Source: Protula sp. h YS-2021
Taxonomy: Eukaryota; Annelida; Polychaeta; Sabellida; Serpulidae
Length of the DNA stretch: 64,000 bases
Reading direction: 5' to 3'
Assembly: GCA_949752745.1 (NCBI GenBank)
Contig: OX457024.1
Span: 113,519,400-113,583,399 of the forward strand
The translations under genes and the position numbers were made by a program. A model generated the notes under the pieces. It saw only the letters and a list, made by a program, of their open reading frames with translations, ran no database searches and was not told the origin of the DNA. Below are positions 54,345 through 64,000 of the stretch, piece by piece. The stretch's first letter is position 1, and the number at the start of each line of letters is the position of its first letter.

Positions 54345-56480
54345 CAGTTTGCAAAATTACGGTGGACCGATACTCAAACGCTTAGTCCTAGATGACTCTT
54401 GCGGTCTTCCTATGACAGCAAGAGTCATAGTTCCTATAATAGGAAATGTCGTTGATGTCAATTTTCAAATCTCGGCGCACGACTTGGGCCAACGGCGTTA
54501 TTTTAGAACAGGGCTGGTAAAAATTTCGAAATTTTTAAAAATCTCCAGGCTATGCGTAATATCTGTTCAGAATCAGATTTATTAAAACTCATTGCAACCG
54601 TCAGGTTGAAAAATCATGGTATATACAAAAATGCATTACTTGTTATCATCTTGATGTTAAAAAAAAAATTAGCATTTAGAGATAATTAAAGTAATGAAGA
54701 AGGTTCGTTGCAAGTTGGTTTAATTTAACAAATACCACCGTCAAAGACAGATAAAATGACTGAATCGCATACCGGTTAAACGCGTAAATCGGTTGGTTGC
54801 ATAAAATTATGTATTTTTAACGGGATAATTGCATATCGCTTTATCATAAAACCGGATAAAGGCAAAGATTTTTTTCGTTAAAATGGGAAACACTGATTAA
54901 TTGCAGAATTAGGGGTGACTATTCAAACAGTGCTAAACTAGATGCAAACTAGCTCACGGGCGTGAGTTGCTCCTGTTTGTTCAGCTAACATATTGTCTGC
55001 TATAGTTTTGACCTATTGTGTACATATCCGCCCTCTTTTTAATGTGCCGTTAACAGTGAGTCCCCTTTCAGCAGTTACTATAACCCATCCTGCCTCTCTC
55101 CCCACCTCTTTTAAACACCCGCTCAGATACCCGGAGTAGATGTGTCAAAGGCCAGCAACTGCTAGCTTTGTTACTCAAAAGTCATGTACTGAACAACGCA
55201 GGATTTCTGTGGATGAATTGTTTACTGGTAGAGTTATGCCAACGCAGTGTGTTAGCTGACAACTTAAGATGAATGTCCGTTGATAGTTATCCGTCAGTAT
55301 TTGGTATTCTTGATGTCCAACTTATTTCTTATTTAAAAATTTCAAAACATGTGAAATTTTTGAAATTTTTACAGTAAAAGATTTCATGAAATATTTCAAA
55401 AAATATTTCATTCGAAATATTTCATACCAGCCCTGTTTTAGAAAGGGTGCATCACTTAAATGACCCAATTATAAATTATGGCGCACAAGTTTTATGGTCC
55501 GGTAACAATTTTTTACTGAGAAAAATATGTGTTTTCTTGAGATCAGGATATCGAATCCCTCATTATGGCCCACAACAACAGTGAATCCACATTTGTAAAA
55601 CCACGCTTTACTCTAGTTTGGGAGTTTCGCTGAGGTCGAAAATAATGCGCCAGGGTACTTCTCGGTGTGCTTTTAAAGAAAAAAGCCTGTGAGTTTGAGC
55701 CCCGCTGTTCCTAAACGTGCGCCGAAAGATCCAGAGCCTCGATAATTGAGATCAATGGTCATTTCTATTGCAGGAACTGTGATCCTTTCTGTCCTAGGAA
55801 GATAGAAAGGGTCCGCTGGGACTATCAAACGCACAACAAGTCAATCCCTATTTCGGATGGAAGTCTCGTTTCGACTGCATTTTTGCTATAAATTATAAAG
55901 AATAATTTTTCAACATGCACACTTTCGAATTTAAAAACCCATCATATGTTCTAATCCCGGCGTAGTCCTAGTAGATGACTCTTAGATGACTTTTTCTTCC
56001 ATCCCGGCAAGAGTCAATACATAGTTCCTATAATATAACATGTCATTGATCTCAGTTTTGTCAGTCTCGACGCACGACTGGCTCCAATGACGTTATTTTA
56101 GAAAGAATGCATCACATAAATAACCCAATTATAACTTATGGCGTACAATTTTATGGTCAAATAACAAATTTGTTATGAGAAAAATAGATGTTTTTTAGAT
56201 CACAATATAGAATCTCCCATTTTCGCCCACAACAACACTGAATCTACAGTTGCAAAACCACTCTTTACTGCAGTTGGGCCGAGGTCGAAAATACTGTACC
56301 AGGATACTTCTCATTGTACTTTTTAAGAAAAGGCATGCTAGTCCGAACCTCGGTGTCCTGGAACTTGCGCCGAGAGTTCCAGGGCCTCGAAAATTGAGAT
56401 CAGTGGCTATTTCTATTACAGAAACTGACCTAGGAAGACAGAAAGTGTGCGCTGGGACTAAGATGATTCTTAAGGTCTTC
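54345..56480. repeat. Degenerate ~600-bp tandem duplication, one copy split by a hAT-like insert
   Basis: Unit 1 occupies 54345-54508 and resumes at 55444-55840; unit 2 is about 55955-56480. Shared phrases include 'CATAGTTCCTATAATA', 'CGACGCACGACT/CGGCGCACGACT', 'GACCCAATTATAA.TTATGGCG', 'CACAACAACA.TGAATC' and 'CTTTCTGTCCTAGGAAGA'. A third, inverted partial copy lies at about 56490-56610. No coding capacity. Confidence 0.75.
54509..55435. mobile_element. Non-autonomous hAT-like element, 927 bp
   Basis: Terminal inverted repeats CAGGGCTGGTA...TACCAGCCCTG and an 8-bp direct duplication TTTTAGAA (54501-54508 and 55436-55443) fit the hAT superfamily. Subterminal runs of 'TTTCGAAAT'/'GAAATATTTC' repeats are present. 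There is no transposase ORF. It splits one unit of the surrounding duplication, so it is younger than that. Confidence 0.9.
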
Positions 56481-56621
56481 CTATGACAGTCTTTCTGTCC
56501 TAGGAAGACGAAAACGGTCTGCTGAAAAGGTCACAATTCCAGCGAAACAAATGGTCTTTAATCTCAATTTTTGAGGTTTTGGATCTTTCGGCGCATGTTC
56601 CAGGACACTGAACTAGCAGGC

Positions 56622-56704
56622 GTATATATATATATATATATAGATATATATATACGCCTGCCATATATATATATATATATATATCCATATATATATATAT
56701 ATAT
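56622..56704. repeat. (TA)n microsatellite, palindromic
   Basis: Runs of TA on both sides of the inverted pair 'GGCGTATATA' and 'TATACGCCTGCC', so the whole tract can fold on itself. Confidence 0.9.
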
Positions 56705-56706
56705 AC

Positions 56707-57038
56707 TACAGTCATTCTGTGTAATTAGTAATTTCGTGAAATGTCTAAAATTGAAGCGGTGATGGCAACAGAAGCGACGTCAGTGATGGGATCGGCGGCT
56801 GCGACTGAGCCGGCGACCAGAGCGGTGACCGCGAGCGAAATGACGACGGAGACCTTAGGTGTTATTGTTGATAGGGATGAAAATGATATGTACAAGATAG
56901 GTTAATGCAGGTATGCTTTACCTTGAAATGACTGGACTGGACAATAAATTTACTTTTAGGCATTTCACGAAATACCTGGCCCCCAAAATCATCTTACGAA
57001 ATGACTGAAAATTTGAGGCATTGCACAAAATGACTGTA
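56707..57038. mobile_element. MITE-like element with ACAGTCATT termini and a short ORF
   Basis: The left end TACAGTCATTCTGTG is mirrored by CACAAAATGACTGTA at the right, and 'ATTTCGTGAAATG' recurs inverted inside (56732 and 56965). It contains a 54-codon frame (56741-56905) rich in Ala, Thr, Glu and Met with no recognised domain. The superfamily is uncertain. Confidence 0.45.
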
Positions 57039-59166
57039 ACATGAAAACCTGAAAAAAACGTGAAATTTTCACTCGACCCTGCAAAAGCCCAGGAATTGTA
57101 AGGTGTTTGGTAAAAAACGTAGGAAACACATGGAAAAAATATGATCTGGAAAAAAGTTCCAGATAACTACAATACTTTGAACTTGGAAAAAATTCTGACA
57201 GTGTTCTTTACCACTAATGCTATTTAAATTATCACCTCTCTCATGGTTGATGTGACATTCTGCTGATTTAACCGGTTGTCAGGCACAAGTGTTACGACAG
57301 AGGCACATGGGAGAGAAGGAAGTAGAATTGTTAACAGTCCTGTGGTGTTTTAGTGTGTTTTTGATTATTGAAATTTATTGACTAATCTTAATGATTGTTT
57401 TAGGGTCATCTCAGACCAGCTCAAAGTATCTCAGCTTTGAATGGGATGGCCTTGGTGCCATCTCGACATTCGGATTATTTCGTACGGTGAATCCGTATAA
57501 TTATTATTATTTTATTATTAACGTGTTTGTCATGCGCTTACAATGGTAAAAAAACCGCAAGCGCTACAACAAACTAAAACATGTGAATAAGAATCACCAC
57601 TGAATTAACCAACAACTGGAATACTCAACAGAATCATAATTAAATCTATATAATGAATAATTCCTAGCATAAATAAATGTAGCTTCAAGTCTGCTCTTCA
57701 AGTAGCTCCGAGTCAGCTTTCTCCCTTCTTATATTCCGTATATCATTCTGTCTGAGCTACACATGTCCAGACAGATAGATGTCTGTTTTGATCCTTTCTG
57801 CATACCGGGAAAGTTCGTGTACAGAAAAGTGAATGCGTATTTGGAATTTCTGTAGAAAATTTTTGACCTTTTGATCGTATTGGATTGGGTTGAACGCGCA
57901 AAAAACAAAAAAAAAAAGAAATGATGGAAAAAAAACACATAGAAATCAGCAAAATTCTGCTAAGTTTTCTTCAAAGAGGCTGTAAAAGAGAGAGAATAGT
58001 TTTTGAAGGCTCAGATAAGGACTTATTCACTTTGAAAGTTCGTATGTTGAAATAAATTATTATTTTATTGGGTTTTCCTTATAATTATTTTATCATTTAT
58101 CCAAATAATTTCCATCGGTAAGGCTCAAAAGTGCGAAGATTTATGTACGCTTTTTACAGAACAAGCATGATTTCAATGGACAGTGTTTCTTTTCTTTATT
58201 CGTCAAAGTGACAAAAAATAGCTTCCATACTCTGTTAAATGTTTGTTTACGTTCCGGGGTTTGAATGTCTTGTGACCAAAGTCAAATGACCAAAAATTTA
58301 AATAAAGGGTTTGTAAGATATTTACTCATGTAACTGTTAGATTTAGAATTAGGCATAAAATTATTCTTCATATCCATAATATTTAACTTGCGATATCTCC
58401 ATTGCTTATTGAAATATCAGTTAAGAAGTTTTTTGGGTATAACTACAAAACCTTATTTCTACCTTTTTATGTTTTAAAGCAGGCTCCCTGTGTATAAACA
58501 AATTTCACTTATTGTGGGAGGTTTATGATTATTTCCATATTTTCTTTTCTTTAAATGAAAGCTTAACAGAAGAGTTCTTTATGTTAGGCTTGCACCCTGC
58601 CGTAAAAAAAACAACAAAAAAAACAGCTTTTAAAACGGGGTAAAAAACGGCTGTATAAAACGGTTTCATTACCACACCAACAAACTGTATGCCTGCTTAA
58701 AAAACTGGTATGCTGCAGATTTTTTGAAACTTACAAGATAGTAATAATAGGTATAAGGATAACAAATGATATGAGCAATTAATGGAAAGAAATATGTAGC
58801 TTTAAAAATTTTATTCACAAACAATTTGTAATTCAAATTTCAACTTAAAAAAAAAAAAAAAAAAAAAATAGTTTTAACTATTATTTAAACACTACATTCC
58901 TGTGAAGTTCTACTCTTGATGCTTGGGTTTATCTCTTACTTTCAGTACAGTAATCAGACACATAGTTATGCTAATTTTATACTGAGTTTGGTGAAAAGTT
59001 GCCGCACTTGCAGAAAGAGAAAAGCGTCTGGGGTCAAACTGTATTTTTTAAAAGAAAGAATAGCCACTGTGTTGGAAGCTATTTGGGATCTTTGAGCGGT
59101 CACAGTATCTGTAATTTGTGTCTACCTTTAAATGTAGATTATTTCAGTTGCCATGCGTTCGCTCTA
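57039..59166. other. Host intergenic DNA, no gene recognised
   Basis: AT-rich sequence; the only regular feature is an A-run at 58846-58868. No supported coding region. Confidence 0.5.
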
Positions 59167-60826
59167 CAGATACGCTTGCCACAAACGCAAAAATAAGTCG
59201 CAATAAATTTCAAAAAATAAATGCATTTTGTTGCAGAAAAATGAAACAAAACGCGTCCTGCGTGTCGCAAAATGCATTTGGCAGGCCGCAATAAATCGCA
59301 ACAAATTTTACATACATTGACACTTGCCTGAGTGTTATGCAACACATTGTCTTTTGATGTTTTGCATTGTGTACTGTACTAATCCCCAGTAATGCGCATT
59401 TTGTTTGCACACAAGAAGTATTGTGTGGGATGGTATGATGCTAGCAGTGTTTAAATATTTCCTGTTGTTTTACAGTGTGCATGGCCATTTATTTTCCAGA
59501 CTGAAAGGGTGTAAAATGTAAATTTAAAGAATGCTGTGTTAACTCACATGTGGATATGTGTTCAGTTCTTTTATTATGAAATTATCGCTTTTTAAGCCAA
59601 AAATTTGATAACTAAATAGCAACTAAATTTTTTCAAACCTTTTCTGCCGAATCCCGGTCATCTGCCCCCCGGTCAACTGCCCCCCCCCCCCCCCACTGTC
59701 ATCTGCCCCCCCCCCCCCCTTTGCAACCCGGTCGACTGTTTTTTCTTGGGTTCTTGGCTTACAGAGACACAATAAATAAAATTATATTTATTTTATTGAA
59801 TGTATTGCACCTCGGTAAATTGTAGTTCTCCAATAGGAAACTAATTGCAATTAGAATTGCAATTAGTTTACGGATCAGTCTCAATGAAGATCAACTGTTT
59901 CAGAGACGAAGTAGACGGGGACATCACAATTGCCTAAATTAAAAAAAATTCTACCAAAAAAAGGAAGGGGGCAGATGACGACCCCGTCAAGTTGCAGGAG
60001 GGGGTTGGGGGGGGGGGGGCAGTCGACCGGATTGCAAAAAAGGGGGGCAGTTGACTGGGGGGGCAGTTGACCGGGGAGGGCAGATGACCGTTTACCTTTT
60101 CTACCACCCCTTGCCGCCATATTATCCTCAGTTTAAGACTAAAACCACCCCCACAGGCCTGAATAAAAATTGTATATTTTTTTCCCATTTGTAATTCCAT
60201 TTCTTTTTCACACTTCCCCCCCCCCCCCCCCCCCCTCCGGTCAGAAAGCTACCTTTTTGATGTGTTTTTTTTAACGAAAGACACTATTCATGTAAATTTA
60301 TTCGCTTTTCACTTAAATATGGCAAATAAAAACAGATGAGAAAGAAAGGAACAAAACTTGACTACGTTTCACGGATGATAATTTCAAATTAAAAGCTTTT
60401 TCTTAATATTACCGGTAGTTAACACTGGCATTCCTTGGACAGTAATCTCCCAAGCACATAACACTGGCATTCCATTTTTAATTTTATTTCATGTCGCCCG
60501 AGAACATGTACTTATACAATAATTTTAAACACAAATATAGCCTATTACACGTCCACACATACAGCTGAAACATGGACTTGTTTACACAGAGTACATGCAA
60601 TCGGAGTGAATGCGCTGGGGGATTAAATCGCTTGCGTGAATGTTTGCTCAAGGTGTAATCTTATCATCAGTGTGAAATAAGTCGCAACATATTGCATGCT
60701 CAGGACGCGTCCTCTGAAATATTGGATCGCGGCTAGATGTAATAAAATGCAATAAGTCGCAATAAAAAATTGCAACTTTTTGCGTTTTATTCCAACATAT
60801 TTTTGCGTTTGTCGTAAGCGTATCTG
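59167..60826. mobile_element. Non-autonomous Tc1/mariner-like element with nested foldback
   Basis: CAGATACGCTTGCCACAAACGCAAAAATA at the left is mirrored at the right end, and both ends are flanked by TA (59165-59166 and 60827-60828). Inner 'AAGTCGCAATAAA' repeats are also inverted. Inside lies a second inverted structure (59650-60090). No transposase is visible. Confidence 0.55.
59650..60090. repeat. Foldback of GGTCATCTGCCCCCC / GGTCAACTGCCCC arms
   Basis: Left-arm units 'GGTCATCTGCCCC', 'GGTCAACTGCCCC' and 'GGTCGACTG' are matched by inverted units at 59960-60090, with long C and G runs. Probably a small nested MITE; exact ends are unclear. Confidence 0.6.
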
Positions 60827-60828
60827 TA

Positions 60829-62658
60829 TAACAACAATCTGAAAGTATGTGTAGGGGGAGTAGAGGTCTGTTGGTCCACGTTTTACTTATTTTGTTATTG
60901 CTCGAAAAAAGGAGTGCGCAATGGGGATTTGTTATATGCTATGGCAAACTACATTACACGTGCGACATTTCAGGTGGTAAACTGACTAAACTTACCTCTG
61001 TTACGGGGTGAGTTGATCCATTGGCTGGTGTAAGCACAGCCGTAGGTTTATTATTTTTATAAAAGTTGACGTTGCTGGTACCGGTAGCAGTGGAAGTTGA
61101 GTCACTTCGTTATTTTTTACAGATATTTGAGAGAATTGGTGAGTAATATATCATTGGCCTTCCATATACGAACATTCTGTTGGCCCCCACAGCTTAGAAT
61201 GTAGGAGGAGGATCAACTAGCCCCATATTCACCGACATAACAAAAGTTGGTGTAAAACAGAGAAGCAAAGGCGTTAGGAAGAAATAAATGCTATTCATTT
61301 CCTACCAAAGACCTTGACCCTTTTGCATAAAACTTGTTATCATCGGCGATGACAGCCAATTAGGAGAAGGATGGTGGCTTGCATTTTCTGAAATAATTAG
61401 GGATAATTAGGGATGAAAAAAATGAGTAATTGTCTTGTACTGCTAAAGAACAAGAACTCCATGTTAACAAAAAAAATGGTCCCATCAAACTCCGTCTACT
61501 AGCGACTTGGTTTGCTGCATCCTAAGAATAACAGGTGTATCGCTAGTGAAGGTCGACCAGCTTCCCCCCCCCCCCCCGCCACCACCAGGCTCACCCCTGC
61601 TCGTCCCACTTGTTATTTTAATTTAATATTAAGATTAAGTGAAAGTGAAAGTAAACAACTAAGATGATATTTTAGTTTCTCAAAATGAAAACCGGAAACC
61701 AAATAGCAGCACGAAAAAAAAAAAAAAAAACAAAAAAAAAACAAAAAACAAAAAAAAACCACGGTGTACCGCAGAAACCGATAAAACTGGCAGTCCGATT
61801 TATTGTCTTATTACTGTGAGGGCTTTTATCAAACTCATCGCGTAGCATCGCCACAGTGGTGCCTCAAAGCGAATGATGTTTTTGACCTAAAAAAAGTTTC
61901 AATGCGAATGACTGAAGCCGTAAGCCTCCCAGTAGTGAGTCACTTGTGGGAACTTCTCTTCAGTTTGATTTCTTCCATATCGGAAAAAAGGGGTAAAATT
62001 TGCAAACCGTGACTGGGAATTTGTGCATGTTGTCTGTAAACACAAGAGACCGATAAGGAAGAACCGCTTGAGACCTTTTCGGCAACCAAAATCATGTGTT
62101 GGGTGTATCAGTGCAGACAGTTAAAGTAATTTGATGTGGACCCTATCTTCATTACCTGTCTTCCATTCGCGGTGATAAGCTGCACAAAACAGACATCGGG
62201 ACATTTAAAACTCGGATTTGCGCTTGGAGACCCTTTATGGTCTTAATTATAGCATCAGGAATTAGTGAGTGCGTGAGAACTAATCCTTTTCTTCTCTTAG
62301 TATGTAACTTTTCAAACCTTTTAGCAACAAAATATTTTACTCAATTATTATTTGGAGCCTTTTTGAGATTCTTCCCTAAAAGGAAAACGAAGAAAGCATT
62401 TCTTTCGTATCGAACAAACCCAGGTAAAAACCATGGCTTTTTCCCACCTGGGAAGAAACCTGTTAACCCTGTCTTCAGGTGTCTATAAATAGTTGATCCT
62501 TAGCCCACTTAAGCTGAATCACAGTTGCGTGTTCCGTATAAAAAGCACAAAGATTCTGTGCTTTGACTGCATGGGTAAAAAAAGAAATTATTTTAGTTTT
62601 AAAAAATATTCTTTTTTTTTTTTGTAAAGGTTGTTCGTGATGACGCAGCCCTTACGTC
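60829..62658. other. Host intergenic DNA upstream of the ABHD8-like gene
   Basis: No gene recognised. It contains a C-run at 61564-61577 and an A/CA-rich run at 61713-61760. A promoter or 5' UTR of the downstream gene may lie in its last few hundred bases, but no convincing TATA box was found close to 62659. Confidence 0.4.
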
Positions 62659-63204
62659 ATGACGTCATTGAGCATGGATGACGTAGGTGGCTTGCACCCA
62701 TCCAGCGCCACGTCACGTACGTCACGGGGGTGCGGCGGTGGCGGCTGCTGCTTTGGTGGGTCGAGGGGTAACCAGGTGGAGCCACTGCCACGCCAGCACG
62801 CCTCCTACCAGCTGATCGAAGTCAGGCCGAACCGACACCTGTGCTTACATCACATCAACGCGCGCTCCAGGGACGCCGAGTTTGAGAAAAAAATGAAGAC
62901 GTACGTCAAGCAGCATTATTATGGCAGAGAGCACAGGGACGTCACCGTGCCCCCTTATCAGCATGACACTGCACCCGTCAATAAACAGGAAAAATGCACG
63001 CCTGTTACGGAATCGGTTTACCATCCGAATGTACCGCAGTCTGGGGATGACGTCATATCGCCGTCTCATCTGTCGGCGGATGTGCAGTCATGTGAGACAA
63101 CGCTGTCGAACATAGAGCCGACGATGGGTGTGGGGCAGAAGCAAGCCGAGGGTCCGCTGCTGTTTCTGCTGCACGGCGTGGGGGGATCCGCGCGCGTCTT
63201 CCAG
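62659..63204 (+). CDS. ABHD8: ABHD8-like alpha/beta hydrolase, first coding exon
   Basis: 182 codons from ATG 62659 to a donor CAG/GTAAAG at 63204/63205. The N-terminal half is Gly/Cys-rich ('CGGGGCCFGG') and variable; 'YQLIEVRPNRHLCLHHI' follows. The exon ends in 'LLFLLHGVGGSARVFQ', the first core strand and the HG oxyanion motif of alpha/beta hydrolases. Together with exon 2 this resembles vertebrate ABHD8, a hydrolase-fold protein of poorly known substrate. The catalytic Ser and His lie beyond the window. It is the only host protein-coding gene recognised here. Confidence 0.75.
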
Positions 63205-63303
63205 GTAAAGCTTGGTGAGGGGGGGGGGGGGGGGCAGAAGCAAGCCGAGGGTCCGCTGCTGTTTCTGCTGCACGGCGTGGGGGGATCTGCACGCGTCTTC
63301 CAG
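63135..63303 (+). repeat. 70-bp direct duplication of the exon end and splice donor
   Basis: 63135-63204 and 63234-63303 are 70-bp copies with two mismatches, 99 bp apart, each ending CAG/GTA. Because 99 is a multiple of three and no stop intervenes, use of the second donor would add 33 codons in frame and repeat the HGVGG motif. Confidence 0.9.
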
Positions 63304-63909
63304 GTATAGCTTGGGGGGGGGGGAGGGGGGGAGGGGGGGGTGTTTAGAGCATTGTAATACGGAGATGAATTCAGATATTCTAGGCCAGCAGCACGTTTGG
63401 GTGGTGTGGGAGTGGGGGCATCGGCTCATGTCTTTTAGGGAAGCGCGAAGGGCGGGGCAGTTGGAGCGTTGTGATCCGATGGAGTTTGATCCGGATAAAT
63501 ATTCTATTCCAGCATCACATTTGGATCGAGTGAGAGAGGAGCATCGGCTCTGTGTTTTAGGGAAGCGCGTTGGCTGAGAAGAATCGTTTAAGATTTAGAA
63601 GCAATCACTCTGTTGGGGAATGTGTTTATGTTTTCCAGATGAACCCAATTTATAGTTTACTGGACACCTGAGGTTTTGCTACAAATTTTTTTCTGTAAAA
63701 TGATACACAAATAATATAATAATGTGAATAGTTGACAGAAAATGCGTAGTATTCTGAATGATTTCCCAGTTATTACACAGAAGACCTCTTTATAGCACAC
63801 CTCACGGTCCGGCTGTATGTTCGTTGTACAGATGCGTTCACCCCATGAAATGTGGAAGTAAAAAAAAAAAAAAAACTCTAACGGAGGTTTTTATGACAAT
63901 TTCTTTCAG
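63205..63909. other. Intron 1 of the ABHD8-like gene
   Basis: GTAAAG donor, TTTCTTTCAG acceptor, phase 0. It contains the duplicated exon end and G-rich runs (63219-63232 and 63313-63340). The open frame inside it at 63359-63577 is not supported as coding. Confidence 0.7.
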
Positions 63910-64000
63910 GCCCAGATAGATCACTTCTCAGCTAAAGGCTACGAGATTGTGGCCCCAGATTTGATTGGTCACGGCTATAGCCCTGGGCCGAGAGATAAGC
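63910..64000 (+). CDS. ABHD8: ABHD8-like alpha/beta hydrolase, second coding exon (partial)
   Basis: Begins in phase 0 after the acceptor and reads 'AQIDHFSAKGYEIVAPDLIG' then 'HGYSPGPRDK' to the window end. 'F...GYEVVAPDLxGHGxS' is the second conserved block of ABHD8-type hydrolases, following the HGVGG block of exon 1 at the expected distance. Confidence 0.8.

Noticed and set aside
63359..63577. Open frame within the ABHD8-like intron
   Set aside because: No similarity, no splice context, and the plausible exon 2 with good acceptor starts at 63910.

Overview
This is a stretch of an animal nuclear genome, probably a marine invertebrate (a mollusc is plausible, but the sequence does not prove it). 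Its main content is two large Polinton/Maverick elements (adintovirus-like endogenous DNA viruses) in the same orientation, only about 1.2 kb apart. The host side shows a multi-exon ABHD8-like alpha/beta-hydrolase gene at the right edge, degraded LINE reverse transcriptases, and several small non-autonomous DNA transposons.

Layout. 1-9213: non-coding host DNA with a foldback element (70-184) and a decayed minus-strand LINE (2740-4735). 9214-10828: 3' part of a CR1/Jockey-like LINE. 10829-31357: Polinton A (20,529 bp), bounded by the 6-bp target duplication TCTAGT and ~430-bp terminal inverted repeats (TIRs); it sits in the LINE 3' region, whose (TATC)n tail resumes at 31385. 32544-53733: Polinton B (21,190 bp), bounded by the duplication GATTTT and ~600-650-bp TIRs; it splits the reading frame of a PIF/Harbinger transposase remnant. 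53740-62658: host DNA with a hAT-like element (54509-55435), a degenerate duplication and other MITE-like units. 62659-64000: first exons of the ABHD8-like gene.

Both Polintons share a gene plan. The plus strand carries a Cys-rich zinc protein, a protein-primed family B DNA polymerase, a PC4-like single-stranded-DNA-binding protein and three further small proteins that look PC4-like. The minus strand carries an acidic protein, small accessory genes, an RVE integrase with chromodomain, the packaging ATPase, two conserved small proteins, a probable lipid-anchored peptide, a penton-like capsid protein, a basic core protein, the hexon-like major capsid protein and an adenain-type protease. Near the TIRs lie a RING protein and a zinc-finger protein. 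The minus-strand morphogenesis genes are joined by ATGA overlaps like an operon. Copy A has premature stops in three genes, including the major capsid gene. Copy B has a 2-nt frameshift in the ATPase Walker A region, so neither copy looks autonomous as sequenced.

The least expected signal is a 3'-end element found after five genes in the two copies: a GC-rich hairpin (two of them match the metazoan histone-mRNA stem-loop consensus), then exactly 12 nt, then GAAATRARC. The hairpin stems differ between genes yet keep pairing. Other notable features are a NADAR-domain gene present only in B, a duplicated promoter with a perfect 22-bp inverted repeat, TATA boxes built over stop codons, a four-fold 132-bp zinc-finger amplification in PolB of copy A, and a 24-bp inverted copy of a start-codon region downstream of its own gene.
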